Part shown: in pieces, positions 43,955 to 56,640 of the stretch | Numbering within the stretch: the first letter of the stretch is position 1 | Layout of the letters: each line of letters begins with the position of its first letter | DNA from: Diospyros lotus | Taxonomy: Eukaryota; Streptophyta; Magnoliopsida; Ericales; Ebenaceae | NCBI RefSeq assembly: GCF_014633365.1 | Contig: NC_068338.1 | Span: forward strand, 15,510,616 to 15,574,615 | Direction of reading: 5' to 3' | Length of the DNA: 64,000 bases | Translations under genes and position numbers: made by a program | Notes under the pieces: model-generated | Told to the model about the DNA's origin: nothing | The model's database searches: none | What the model saw: only the letters and a program-made list of their open reading frames with translations

Positions 43955-45951
43955 ACATTGGCACCCAAGTCCCACATACAAACCTGAAATCAGCCTCTTG
44001 TAGGCTATCATACCATTTCCCTTACACGTCCATTTCTGTCACTATCAACATAATCTGTTGCCGTGGGTCTCACCTTAGGGTCTTACCGTGGGCCACGCTA
44101 TCGTGAGTCTCACTCCCAAGGTCTTACTGTGGGCCACGCCGCCACCCATACTCATTACTTAAAACCGCACATTCTCGCCATGTAGTACAACAAATAGGAA
44201 ATGCAATGGCTTTTGTAGCATAAACGTAATGACAAGGCCCCCATAAACCAAGCATCAGGCCATGCTACGCCCACATAAGAATTCACACATGCGATATGCT
44301 CTAAATGCATCAGCTCACCTAAAGGACCCTAATTGGCTCTTAGACCAATCGGATCTTGCAAATGCTCACACATCCCATCACACACAAAGCATGTCCCCAA
44401 GTGAATGCAACCCAAGCCCTATGCAACACACACATCATGATATGCATAAGCCAAGGCAGAAATCTGGTAGTACCAGCTCTTCTGGCCCGTCTAGCGCTTA
44501 TCGTAACAGTCGATGACTGGCGCCCATACATCTAACCATCAACTGCCATGACCTACGGTCGACAGTCAGTGGCTTTGTATCCCATACCCTTAAGACACAC
44601 AGTAGATTTAGTCATTTAAACCCATCATTACACACTTTATTTATGACAACATAGACACCATTATGTCATTCACGTTCTCATCTCTTCTGATACCCAGGAA
44701 ACCATCTCCACATTCATATTAAATTATTAACATAACCCCATAATCTTGACCACATTCATTTTCTAAGAACCTAACCCCAACGGGTTTGGCATCATTTCCA
44801 AGGAAAGCAGAGCGATACGAAGCTCCGTGATGGTCGAAATGAAAGACACCAAGATGTCGTTGCTTAGCTCATTCCATTAACTCATTAATAAAATATAAGT
44901 CATAGGGTGGTTACCATGCGGATTATTATTATTAATGCATGGAACCGAGTCACGGGGAGGGAGGGAATAAAATACTAGAAACCATAGAGACTTTTACGAG
45001 AGTTAAAGAACACGAGGAGAGGGTTATAAGCTTGCCTGAAATCGACTGATTCCTGCCTTTTTTGTGCTCCCGTTATGAAGTAAAATGTTCTATATAGAAT
45101 AACAAGTTAACGACTCAAATTAATTAAATTGAATCACATAATCAACATAATCCAACCGTGAAAAATCTATGATTTAAATATATAACACCTCCAGGAATTT
45201 AACCCACTTACTGTAATATTTTAAACACTGAATAGTCTCGAAAACCCCTTAATTTCCTCACTTTTCTTGCCTTTTTCCTTCCATTTCCATGGCTGCTCAC
45301 GCCCTTCTTCTTCTCCCTTAATTTCTCTCTTACTCCTCTTGATTTTCGCTTGAAAAATGGCCAAATTTGGCCTTTAAAAACACAGCAAAATGCTACTTGG
45401 AGCGCAAGACTGATTGGGCGGCCCAGGAGCTGCCCCGTCAACCCCCACCACTTATCCAAAACGATGCCATTTTGGGCGCCATAGGGCTAAATAAATTCAG
45501 CCAAACCTCCGCGCGCGCGCATGCTCCCCCGTGACCTTGAACCCTCGCCTCGCCCATGGCCTTCCTCGCGTGCAACCACCTAGTTGCCCCTCACCTTCAA
45601 CATATAAACGCCCCTTATTAAATGTAAAATAACCCTCTGTCCATTTTCTAGATTTGCGCCAGCACCCCCCAGTCTTCCAAAATTCACACATACACCCCCA
45701 CACCTCATTTCCTTTTATTACACCTACACCCCTAAAATTTTCAAAAATCTCCCAATTTAATTTATTTCAATACTTCCTTATTTTCATAAATATTCCATAA
45801 TAAATAATTAATTAACTTAATTTCCTATTTCTTCAAAGCATCATAAATAAATGTTTTTTTTTTCTAAAGTCTCCAAGTATTCTAAAATATCTTCAAATAC
45901 CGAAATTAATAATCGTTATTTATCTTCCAAATTTCAGGATATTACAGTATG

Positions 45952-47015
45952 TGTCAAATATTGCATTTAATCAATGTATCAGTTTTGGTAGCCAGATAAT
46001 ATGTTCTAATTGATTCGTTTTTATGGTTGTGCGGTAATTCGCATTAGACATTAATATGAGAATTTAGATATGCTGGTTTGGTTATCGGATTGTATTATTT
46101 GACATATGCAGGATAAATGTTTTCAAAATTATTTTGAAATAGTGGAAGCAAATGTATGTACATGATAAGCATGGGTTTAGTATGTATGAATGAATGAATG
46201 TTATAGGGCTTCGTTTGATTTAATTCAAATATGTAATAATTAATTCATTCAGGTATGTACTGAGATAAATAATCTTTATTTTACAAAAGTTGTAATTAAA
46301 GATGGCGTCAAGGAGTTGATCGCAGCAGAAGCGGTGAAACAACAATCCATCAAGGAGTTGATGTGAGGCATGGTTTAAACCCACGAGGCTCAGGTTTATT
46401 CTGGTGTAAGCCCATAGTCATCTTGGTTTAATTTATTATTTATTTTATTATGTAATGGTTGTATGATGGAATGAATAATGGAATCTGATGAGACCTTAAA
46501 TTAAGAAGCTAAAAAATCTTCCCATGAAATTAATATTATATCTAAATGGTAAATTTGATTTATCGTAGTTTTCCACTGTCGTAGGGGTTCATTAGTCTAA
46601 TTAGGTGTGCCTAAGTAACTAAAATGTGAGGGTGCATTTCTTGAAAGATTGTTTGATTTCTCCTATTAACCATGAGATGGGGCGGTGTTCAACGGGTCTT
46701 AGTTAACCAAGTAACTAAAATGTAAAAGAGGGTGATGTTCAACTCATTGCACTTAATCAGACAATGAGTGGGATCTAACTAGTCCATTAGGAAAAAAAAT
46801 TATAAATGTGAGGTTTATGATGGGTTTGAAGCCAAAGGTCGAGCTCCACATATGATGTGGTGACAAGTGTTGCCTACTCAATTACGAGACTACTTCAAGT
46901 AACTAAAATGTGAGAGGTATTCTTATGAAAGAGAATTCGATCACCCACTATTGGATTCTATATAAGGATCGCGTTTTTTGCCGTGTTGTTAATAATGAAA
47001 TATGAGTTACAATAA
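45952..47015 (+). other. leader/untranslated DNA of copia element D1
   Basis: It resumes after solo LTR B. It shares text with the leader in element E (ATGAATGAATGAATGTTA; AAGTCCATGATCATCTT-like). The phrase TAACTAAAATGTGAG recurs at about 46617, 46711 (variant) and 46902. No gag is recognised, and the sequence changes to gypsy gag near 47015. The short minus frame at 47018-47200 is a shadow of that gag. Confidence 0.5.
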
Positions 47016-47018
47016 CCT

Positions 47019-47441
47019 CAAAAGCAGACCATTGCTGGGTTCTTAAGGGAAATAAATAGAGAAATTACCAACACGGTGGAGTTACAACCTTTTGTGTTCT
47101 TGGAGGATATAATTAAACTTGCCATTAAGATGGTGAGACAACTAAAACGCAATCCAACTAAGCAAGGCGTGTCTTGACAAGTTGGTAATAAAATGATCAA
47201 CTCATCCTTTACACCACCAGGAGTGGTTTCAAATTGGAGTGCAAAATAAGTAGAAAGAGGGGACTAGCAAACAACCAGCAAGTATGAGTAAAGAGAAAGT
47301 GGGTGATCCTAATCCTCTAAAGAGAAGCCAAGACATTAAGTGTTTTAAATGCCTTAGCCATGGACATATTGCTTCCGAATGTCCAAATAAAAGAGTGATG
47401 GTTCTTCGAGGATCACAAAGGGAGGTAGAGAGTAAAGATGA
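47019..47441 (+). pseudogene. gypsy element G: gag C-terminal fragment with zinc knuckle
   Basis: In pieces the frames read QTIAGFLREINREITNTVEL, EDIIKLAIKMVRQLKRN and, after several stops, KCFKCLSHGHIASECPNKR (47338-47395), a CCHC knuckle. This is the end of a chromovirus-like gag. The 5' part of the element is missing. The frame continues into the protease at 52940 once D2 is removed: GATGA is present on both sides (47437-47441 and 52935-52939). Confidence 0.8.
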
Positions 47442-48441
47442 AGAAGGGAATCACTAGTACGATTATATGGGTAAAAATAAAATTTTTACCATGTATCAGA
47501 TATACGCAACGGAATGTAACATACATGCCATACATAGTTTGGGTATTTATGCAACACGCATATTCAATAATTGAATATATAAATAAATTTCACACCTGCT
47601 GTCCGATTTAAGGTTGGGGTACAGAAACTATTTTTGTACTGAGACTGTGTCCACCTCAAGATGTGATGGTCCTCCTAGTTGGTCCACACCTAGTATGCAG
47701 TAGGGTATCGTTCCGGTCACCTTTTCTCGTGCTAGACACAAAGGATCTATGTATCACTGATGCCTGTGTCTCAAAATTATACGTGTAACAATTACACAAA
47801 TAATTTCTATGATTTTTCAGTGGAAGAAGAAAGAAAAAGAGGAAGCAGAAGAAGTTACGTTGGAAGAAAATGAGAGAGTGAGAAAGAAAAGACAGAGGCT
47901 CATTAAATAAACCCCCTTCCCCTTATCTTCCTTCCCCTCCCTCAAATGAATTCACTTCTCACGTCCACTGCCCCACCATCCCAATAATTCAATTTCACTA
48001 TGTAATTTTATTATGCACTATGCATTTTCACTATGCCCTATGCATTGTGCTCTATGCACATTCGACGATTCGTCGCCTCTTACTGTGTAATCAATAATTG
48101 ATTTTACACTGTGCATTATGCTCTATGCACTATTGGCAGGGGGCCAATGGTACCTGAGACATTTAGGGCACACGATGTCGATATCAAACACAACACTATA
48201 TGGTGTGTGACTTTCTAGGTTTACTACTCAATAGTAATCAGATAACACCGAAACCCTTTTTGATATCGATCAATCCCTTGACCCATCACCAGAACTTCTC
48301 CAAATCCTGACGATGTTCCGAAAGTTCCTGAATAGCGCCTAGTAGTGGTTCAAGATAGTATAGGTGATAGTGAAGTGTCACTTCAAGCGAACCTATTACA
48401 GTTGACGATTACTGTGTGCTATAATCTTTCCATCACCTAAC

Positions 48442-50559
48442 TAAAGGGAAACCCCAACTCTTGGTGTATCGATGAAAGGGTTTTATTGTTTTTAAAACTT
48501 TTTTAAAACCATAAATAATAACGCAACGGAAATAAATTCAAGACCACCATGCAAGACTTGGTTTCCTATGATCGTATGCAATACAAAAATTAAACCATAC
48601 CAAATATACCTTACGATGGTTTGAAGTTCGGTGTAGAGGTTGAAACTTTTCCAAGATAGCAACGGTTGCACACCAACAGCTTCCAAACGGTTAACCGATT
48701 AGACCAAACCATTCCTCGAAAGCATGAGGGGCCTTGTTAGTCCACGCTCCAAGTAGGGAATGAATCCTACAACTTAGCTTATGTGCTAGCCAAGCTAAGT
48801 GTAGGAGATGAAAGATAAATAGATTCCAAAAACTAATAGACTTTCTATTAGGTTGAACTTTCTACACTAACAACAATGGAATCAAGAGAAAAATTGGGTA
48901 TAATGGCTAAGAGAATTCCAACAAGAATGAGAAGCATAAGAGCTTATGGCCAAATAATTTCTCATACCTTCATTTCTCTCCATAATCACCTATTTATAGG
49001 AAGAGATGGCCATATTATTTTCAATATAATATATCACATATATTATATATAATGAAAGTGCATTTTTCTTTTTAATATAATATATCATATATATTATTTG
49101 AAGTGCACTTCCCATTTCAATAAAATATATTATATATTAAATATAATGGAAGTGCATATTTTCTTTTCAATAATATATCATATATATTATATATATAATA
49201 AAAATGCTATTTTCTATTTCCATATAATATATCATATATATTATATAGAATGGAAATTCTCTTTTAATATCTATATAATATAATGGAAATTTCCATATAT
49301 TTAATTTAAATTAATTCTCTCAATATAATATAATATATGTATAACTATTATACATAAAATATTATATAAGAATTAATTATCCAATGAGAACCACTCTCAT
49401 TATTAATATCCCGGTAAAAATCATTAACTCTTAATGAATATTATAACTTTCATCACTTAATTAACCACTACACTTGGATATGCGTGTGATTTTCTAGATT
49501 CACCACTATGTAGCAATCGAGACACGTCAAACCTTTTGACGTCAACCAAACACTTTAGTCTAAAATGAGGATTTTCCATTTCCCTGATGTAACTTGAAAG
49601 ACCCTGAGTGACAACTAGGATTATGTCAGGGTGATCCTACCAATAATGAAGTCATACTTCTTGAGAACCTATTTGGGCTTCCAATTCCCGTGTACTATAA
49701 TCCTTCCATCGATTAACAACCCGATCGAGTGAGAGTCATGGATTGATCAAACTCACTAACTCGATAGCTATGCCAAGATCTAGTGTGGTGTGATTGAGAT
49801 GACACATCGAAACACCTTCCGACATTAGAAACACATTTTCAATCATGTGTACCCTGGCTAGGGATTTATACAACCATAACCACCACTAATCGCATAGGAT
49901 GTTCACCTTACGCCGAAGGTTGACGGATTCCATTAGCAATCACCTATCTCCATACGCCACTGTACAAGAACCACGTGCATCTCCCACCCGGTAACCGAAT
50001 GGTATTTAGCAATGGCAAATTCTTGACACCGACATACAAGACAACTATGTTGCTTCTGGTCTAAGGACCCGTAACACGATCGAAGCCTGTGATAGATCAT
50101 AGATCCTCCGAGCCATGTGATCTATCACGTGCGTCACATTCAGTAAGCGTTCCACTAACACCTACTCACATGTATACTATATCCATCTCATGGATTGTGG
50201 AATGCGACTCACCATTCTTTATCATTAGTATCTCATACTAATTAAAGGTAGTATCTCATGTGTCAGTCCGTACTCGACTAATCATAGTCCTCATCTGAGA
50301 AGTCCAAGGATTGCGAATAACCATTAAGATATCCTTATTACAAAGGTCAATTGTCACATATTCTCAACACTTAAGAATAAGACCTTAAACATGAAATCTA
50401 ATGACTCATTCATATTAATGATTGGAGAGCTATGAATGAAGATATAACCTTAAATATGAAAACATATTTTATTATATATTGCAAGTATTACATCATTAGT
50501 CCCATAAATATAAATGCCAGATGCCATCTAAATCTAGTATTAGGGTATTAACACTAACA
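48442..50559 (-). repeat. 3' LTR of element E (2.1 kb)
   Basis: On the minus strand it starts TGTTAGTGTTAATACCC just after a purine tract GTGGGAGAT (50560-50568) and ends near 48442 with ...CCCTTTA, the same termini as family D. The stretch 49000-49420 is an array of AT-rich units (ATATAATATATCATATATATTAT with AATGGAAGTGCA), five or so times, with strong hairpin potential. The frame at 49098-49283 is an artefact of it. Confidence 0.8.
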
Positions 50560-50568
50560 ATCTCCCAC

Positions 50569-51249
50569 TTGCACTAATCCTGATTTACAAGCTATAGGTC
50601 ATTGTTGAATCGTTGCCTGGTATCTAATACCCATCTTCTCAAGATGACGATCAAGATGACTTTGTGATAGTGCTTTAGTCAGTGGATCTGCGACATTTCC
50701 CAATGACGCAATCTTCTACAGCTGAACGTCTCCACATGCTATGATCTCTCAGATCAAATGGAATTGTCGCTCGATGTGCTTGGATTTCTAGTGAGACCTG
50801 GGTTCCTTGGCCTGTGCAATGGCCCCATTGTTGTCGCAATATAAAGATATCGGCAACTCAATGGATGGAACCACTTCTAGTTCAGCAATGAACTTTCTCA
50901 TCTAAATAGCCTCCTTTGCAGCATCGCATGTCGCAACATATTCGGCTTCTGTGGTAGAGTCTGCAGTTATTTCTTGTTTGGAACTCTTCCAACTAACTGC
51001 CCCACCATTACAGACGAACACAAATTCGGATATAGACTTTCTATCATCCACATCAGATTAAAAATCTGAATCAGTGAACCTGTCAACACGGAGATCACTT
51101 TCTCCATACATTAGTAACAAATCCTTAGTCCTTTTCAAGTACTTAAGGATACACTTTACTGCTGTCCAATATTTCAAACCTGGGTTGGATTGATATCTAC
51201 TCGTGACACTCACAACATATGCGATATCAGAGCCTTGGCTTGGTTTCAA
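50569..51249 (-). pseudogene. copia RT C-terminus and RNase H fragment (element E)
   Basis: It reads SDIAYVVSVTSRYQSNPG, WTAVKCILKYLKRTKD, then a stop, SDVDDRKSISEFVF, SWKSSKQEITADSTTEAEYV, LYCDNNGAIAQAKEP, KSKHIERQFH and ADPLTKALSQSHLDRH. This is the standard order of the copia RNase H end of pol. Stops occur after FTDSDF, KEAI and PRSH. At the upper end SDIAYVV runs straight into the inverted primer-site/leader segment, marking a breakpoint at about 51225-51245. Confidence 0.88.
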
Positions 51250-52030
51250 TGACCTATGCTTGATGCATATTTCATTAACATGAATTTATTTAATATGCCA
51301 AATTATTCAATGAGATTGAATAAATGGGTGATCATGGACTTAGTATAATTTGATTGTATGGATGAATGGATGAATGTTACAGGTATTTGAGAAATGGTCT
51401 GTAATAATTATTTTTCATTCCATTTAAGATTGTAATGAGACATAAGTCTCCTTGTTATTTTTATTTTGTCTTAGAAAAATGTATAGTATGTTTCTCTATG
51501 TAAAATGAAGATGAAGACATCTTGATGATTCCAAGGAGCAAGAAGGTCGAGAGAAATGTTTTGTGCTCATGAGATGAGCATTGGTAATTTATCTCAAAAA
51601 TATGCTAATTAATTAAATCCAGAGGCTCGGATTTAATTAATATGCATAAGTCCATGATCATCTTATTTTGTTTGTATGCATGTTTTTATTATGTATGAGA
51701 TGCATAATTGAAAATTTTAATGCATGTGCAAAGTGAAACCTCTAAAAATAGGTGATTGCTAATGGAATCCGTCGACCTTCGGCATGAGGTGAACATCCTA
51801 TGCAGTTAGTGGTGGTTATGGTTATATAAATCCCTGGCCAGGGTACACATGATTGAAAAGGTGTTTCTAATGTCGGAAGGTGTTTCGACGTGTCATCTTA
51901 ATCACACCACACTAGATCTTGGCATAGCTATCGAGTTAGTGAGTTTGGTCAATCCATGACTCTCACTCGATCGGGTTGTTAATCGATAAAAGGATTATAG
52001 TACACGGGAATTGGAAGCCCAAATAGGTTC
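51225..52030 (+). other. inverted leader and LTR segment inside element E
   Basis: TATCAGAGCC and the leader (to about 51735) are in plus orientation. They are followed by 51735-52030, which is the reverse complement of 49660-49955 of the E LTR. The breakpoint at 52030 shows a few bases of shared sequence (CTTCATTA), suggesting microhomology joining or template switching. Confidence 0.75.
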
Positions 52031-52939
52031 TCAAGAAGTATGACTTCATTAGTCCCATAAATATAAATGTCAGATGCCATCTAAATCTAGCATTAGGGCA
52101 TTAACACTAACACTAACGTCCCAACTGAGTGAGAGTCGTGAAGTGACAAACTCACAAAGTTAGTAACTATGTGTCAGACCTTATTAATGTGACTAGATAA
52201 CACCTCAGGAAATACTTTTCCTGACTTTCAATCTGCCCTGGTCAGGGACTATCCCGTCACATTAATAGTAGATCACATAGGACATTCACCCCATCAAATA
52301 CTGACGAGGGTGATAGATCATATTCCCAAGACCTGTCTCCATATATTAGCAATACGGAACCACATAGATGAATGTTCCCAACTCTCAATTGGATGGTTCA
52401 GCTCATTAGCAAATCACACACACCAATACACAAAACAATCATGCCGGTTCAAATCTAGGGATCAACACACCATCGCAACCTAATGACATGACCATTATCC
52501 ATTAGGCTATGTGGTCAGTCATTGGCGTCACATTCGGCTGATCGTTCTCCAACGACCACGATAGGTTTACTAGCAACATCTCATATTCTATGGCACGTGA
52601 CACACCATTATTCTATTAGTATCCCCATACTAAACGAGGTAGTAACCCCTGTGCTAGTTCATACTTGATTAATCGGAGTCCCCATCCAAAGAATCTAAGC
52701 ACCAGAAATAGTTTAAGATATTCTGTTATCAGAGAATCCTGTCACACAGTATCAACACCTTGAGAATAAGATTCTCGCACAAAAGATTAGGGACTCATTC
52801 ATATAATTGATTAGAGAAAATATGAATGAAGAAAACCTTGTCTTTTATATATTTATACAAAAACACAATTAATTCATTTAAACAAGCCCGCTAGATGTTT
52901 TCCAAATCTAGCATCAGGGCACACAACACTAAAAGATGA

Positions 52940-53448
52940 GCCAACAATGGAAGAAGAAGATGAGTGTGTGGATGGAGATAGTTTACATGTTGACGAGGGA
53001 AAATTACTTGTGATTCGACGCTCCTTGAACTTTCAAGTAAATATAGATGATGAGCAACTTGAGAACTTTTTCCATACTAGGTGTACAGTAAATGGAAAGG
53101 TGCGTGGAGTGATTATAGATGGAGGGAGCTACTCTAATGTTGCTTCCACTACTTTGGTGGAAAAATTGAATTTGGCAATATTAAAACATCCCCATCCATA
53201 CAAGCTGCAAATGTTGAATGATAATGGAGAAGTAAGGGTTACAAGGTACGTTGTTGTGCCATTTTCAATTGGGAAAACATACAAAGATAAGTTGTTATAT
53301 GATGTGATTCCAGTGAATGCGAATCACTTGCTTTTGGGAAGATCGTGGCAATATGATAGGAGGGTTGTGCATGATGGGTTCAAAAACACATAATCTTTTG
53401 TCAAGGATGAGAAAAACATAACCTTAACACCTTTTAGTTTACAACAAG
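52940..53448 (+). pseudogene. gypsy element G: aspartic protease domain
   Basis: The frame 52947-53393 reads FFHTRCTVNGKVRGVIIDGG, SYSNVASTTLVEKLNL, HPHPYKLQMLNDNGEVRV and HLLLGRSWQYDRRVVHDG. The usual active-site DGG/DSG is present as IIDGG. After a stop at 53391 the frame resumes (SFVKDEKNITLTPFSLQQV) up to the insertion of solo LTR C. This is the chromovirus-type protease, normally fused to gag and RT. Confidence 0.85.
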
Positions 53449-53453
53449 TGTAG

Positions 53454-55800
53454 TGTAACACCCCGATTTTCGAGCGAGTTAAAACTTGAGACAATTCTGG
53501 GATAATAATTTTTTTTTCCTAAAGACTATTGCTAAACCATATCATTTCTCATATCCATCCCAAAATTTCCATGCATCTATCTTGAAAGAGAATCATCATA
53601 AACATCAAATGCAGAAGCTAGAATCGAACCTAACATCTTAACATTAATCATAAATCAGTTCTTACATCATCATTAACCATAGGGTTATACATCATCATTC
53701 CTCAAAATGTTCAGAATTCAAAGTAATAGAAGTTAAATACATGGGCTACATAACATACATTCAATTCATCATTTAATTCATAATGCACTTTGTTAAGTGC
53801 CATTACATGCTTTATTCATCCTCGTTTCTACTACAATCTCCATCTGAAACGTTTGAATATTCCAAGGACAAAGCCCAAGTTAGATGACAAATCATCTAAG
53901 GGAACAATAAACATATTTCGTGCATGGATGCAAAATGTCCTTTTCCATATCATTTGGGTTTGAGCCGACCGTACCTTATTGCTACTCCCCATTTTCACAG
54001 CCTCCTTACCAGACCGAGGTGTATAGGTGCACCATTGGAAGAGTAGCGATCTCGACCCATACTCTCAAACCCTTATGCGAATGCATGATCAACAATATCT
54101 TCGTGTACACATACATATTCATCATCAATACATGTAAATACAATATATATGAACATATTCACATCAAGACATGGCAACATAATAAAATTATTTATTAAAA
54201 ATCAGGTTTTGGATAGAACCACTTACAAACCAAACATTTTCATAAAACTAAATTCAGTTGGAAAGTATCACTTACCTTGCAAAAAGATAATTTTGCCCTT
54301 AGCATAATTTTACCTTAAATTCGCATAAGACTTTCAATCGTACTCAATTATGAACCTTGACGTACCTTGGGCATCATAATTACTTAAAAAAAATTAGATT
54401 TCTAATTTTCTCTAATTTTTCTAATTTCTCCCATTTTCTCCTATTATTTCCACAAGATTATGAAATAAATACTTCTTCATAAAATTTTCTCAATTTCTCT
54501 TCACAATAATTCCTAAAACAATATTCCTAAACCCCATAAATTTTCACATAATTTTCAGAATCCATATTCTATTTATTTCTCATTTTCTCTTTGATTTTCA
54601 AATATCTATTGCCTCAAAAATCCATAATAAATACCAATCATGAATTTCTCTTCCAATTTTATCATCAACAATTCTAAAATATCATTCTCATATTTTTGAA
54701 ATTTTTGAAGAAATTTTCAAAGATAACTCACATTCCTACTGAACGATTCGGTATTCTTCTATACTACGAGGAAGTCTCGGTTTACGTATCCAACGACGTC
54801 TTCTGCCATAAATTTTCACACGAACTACTAAACTCAGCATATAGGATTTTTCTAGAAATTTTTGGTATTTTTCTCTATATAATGTTTTTTCTATTTTATT
54901 TCTTTCTCTTTTTGAATCCCTCTCTCACTCTCAAATCTTTTTTTTTTTTTACAACATTTCTCTTTCTAATTTAAGTTCTCAAACCTTTCAAGTTTCTTCT
55001 ATTTATAAAAGGTTGAATTAAGCTTAGCATAATTGTAGTGACCCACTATCTTTAATTATTTTTCACTAAATCTCTCTCATAATCTTTAATTATTTGTCCA
55101 CACCCTACTTTGTCTCCCACATTTCTCTATTATTTCACTCATTATCTTTGATTATTTATCCACACCCTACTTTATCTCCCACATTTCTCAATTATTTCAA
55201 CTCTTATATTTAATTATTTTGTCACATTTCTTAATTATTTTTCACTAAATCTCTCCCATAATATTTAATTATTTGTCCATACCCTACTTTGTCTCCCACA
55301 TTTCTCAATTATTTCACCAATTATCTTTGATTATTTATCCTTACCCTACTTTGTCTCCCACATTTCTCAATTATTTTACCTATTATCTTTAATTATTTTG
55401 TCACATTTCTTAATTATTTTTCACTAAATCTTACCCATAATCTTTAATTATTTGTTCACACCTTACTTTGTCTCCCAAATTTCTGAATTATTTCACCCAC
55501 TATCTTTAATTATTTTGTCACCTTAATTATTTTCCACTAAATCTTCTTTTGAATAGATTATTCTTTTATTTAGTTCATTAATTTTAAGTCTACTTTCTTA
55601 GCCTACTAATTTTAAGTCCATTTACTTAGCCTTTCATTTTTTTCAACTTAGCCGATTTACTTAGCCTTTCTTTTTTTCAACTTAGCCCATTAACTCTAAG
55701 CCCATTAGTTTTTTCAATTATAATCTCTAATGGATGTCAAAAAATATTTTAAATACAAAAAAATTAATTATTATTATTCTCAAAATACTAGATTATTACA
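53454..55800 (+). mobile_element. solo LTR C, gypsy-type (2.3 kb), splits element G
   Basis: It starts TGTAACACCCCGATTTT and ends GATTATTACA with a perfect duplication TGTAG (53449-53453, 55801-55805). The segment 55040-55550 is a tandem array: TTTAATTATTTTGTCAC, CACCCTACTTTGTCTCCCAC and TTTCTCAATTATTTCAC recur four to five times. The termini fit Tekay/Del-type chromoviruses. The short frames inside are not genes. Confidence 0.87.
55040..55550. repeat. tandem array within solo LTR C (~60-190-bp units)
   Basis: A composite unit of TAATTATTTGTCC, ACACCCTACTTTGTCTCCCA and CATTTCTCAATTATTTC is repeated with drop-outs; longer-period copies begin near 55062, 55250 and 55434. Probably LTR-internal slippage. 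Confidence 0.75.
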
Positions 55801-55805
55801 TGTAG

Positions 55806-56640
55806 CAAGATCAACTCTTGATGGAGAAAGGAAAGAAATAAAGTTTGCTTGCAAGTAAGGGAGAGATAGAATGATCTTTGTCCATTCACAACTTGGTTCT
55901 AATGTTAATAGTGAAGGAAGCAACGTCAAATAAGGAAACTTCTTTCCCACCACAAATTGAAATGATTTTTGAAGAATTTGTTGATGTGTTTCCAGAAAAG
56001 ATATCGAAGGGGATGCCACTGATTAGAGGAATTGAACACCAAATCAATCTCATGTCAGGAGCTACTTTACCAAATAGACCATCCTATAGAAGCAATCCGG
56101 ATAAAGCCAAGGAGTTGCATTAGTAAGTAATCGAGTTGTTAGAGAAGGGATACGTAAGGGAGTTAATGAGTCCTTGTTTTGTACTAGCATTGTTAGTGCC
56201 AAAAAAGGACGTGACTATGAGAATGTGTGTGGATAGTTAGGAAATAAATAAGATAACGGTGAAGTATCGCTGCCTAATCCCTAGGTTGGATGATATGCTT
56301 GATGAGTTGCATGGCTCTAAATTGTTCTCAAATGTAGATCTCAAGCGTGGCTACCATCAGATTAGAATGAAAGAGGGGGATGAATGGAAAATCGTATTCA
56401 AAACAAAACATAGGTTGTACGAATGGTTGGTTATACCATTTAGCTTGATAAATCATGTGCTTCGTAAGTTCATTAGCAAATTTGTTGTGGTTTATTTTGA
56501 TGATATTTTAATTTATAATAGAACTCTAGAGGAGCATTTGGGGAACTTTAGGGAAGTCTTTGAAATGTAACGGCAGGAAAAACTATTTGGCAATTTAAAG
56601 AAGTGTTAATTATGTCAAGACCGAGTAATCTTTCTTAGTT
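55806..56640 (+). pseudogene. gypsy element G: reverse transcriptase N-terminal and palm part
   Basis: 55878-56123 reads EEFVDVFPEKISKGMPLIRG, then IEHQINLMSGATLPNRPSYR. After a stop comes [10 protein letters not shown] and [13 protein letters not shown], then 56259-56570 with [15 protein letters not shown] text, [34 protein letters not shown] and the catalytic [13 protein letters not shown]. About nine residues normally following PFGLTN (around APSTFMRL) are missing at FSLINHVLR. The YFDD box itself is intact. Several stops make it a pseudogene. Confidence 0.87.

Larger units (their letters stand above)
38080..45946 (+). mobile_element. solo LTR B (same family as A), split by a nested copia element
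   Basis: It starts TGTAACGACCCGCC and ends GATATTACA, with a perfect duplication GTATG (38075-38079, 45947-45951). Without the nested insertion (38637-43959) it is about 2.5 kb. LTR A provides the undisturbed sequence at the nested site: AACACACATTGGCACCC. The short frames at 43921-45703 lie in this LTR and are not genes. Confidence 0.87.
48442..52112 (-). mobile_element. copia element E, internally scrambled, nested in D2
   Basis: It has a perfect duplication CTAAC (48437-48441, 52113-52117). On the minus strand it starts TGTTAGTGTTAATGCCC. The right-hand LTR is reduced to about 80 bases (52031-52112). Next to it, in the opposite orientation, is an LTR middle segment (51735-52030) and a leader with primer site (51225-51735). 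Then, in the original orientation, come a pol fragment (50569-51224) and a full LTR (48442-50559). This order cannot come from one simple inversion. Confidence 0.8.
47442..52934 (-). mobile_element. solo LTR D2 (copia family D), split by element E
   Basis: It is flanked by a perfect duplication GATGA and interrupts gypsy element G. The two parts, 47442-48441 (LTR 3' half) and 52118-52934 (5' half), sum to 1817 bases and align to D1 in opposite orientation. The outer end has mutated from TGTTAGTG to TTTTAGTG. Words such as CTATGCA occur many times around 48000-48130, as in D1. Confidence 0.85.

Noticed and set aside
45208..45703. Two Lys/Arg- and Gly-rich minus frames
   Set aside because: Located inside solo LTR B, no domain, and not shared as a frame with LTR A.
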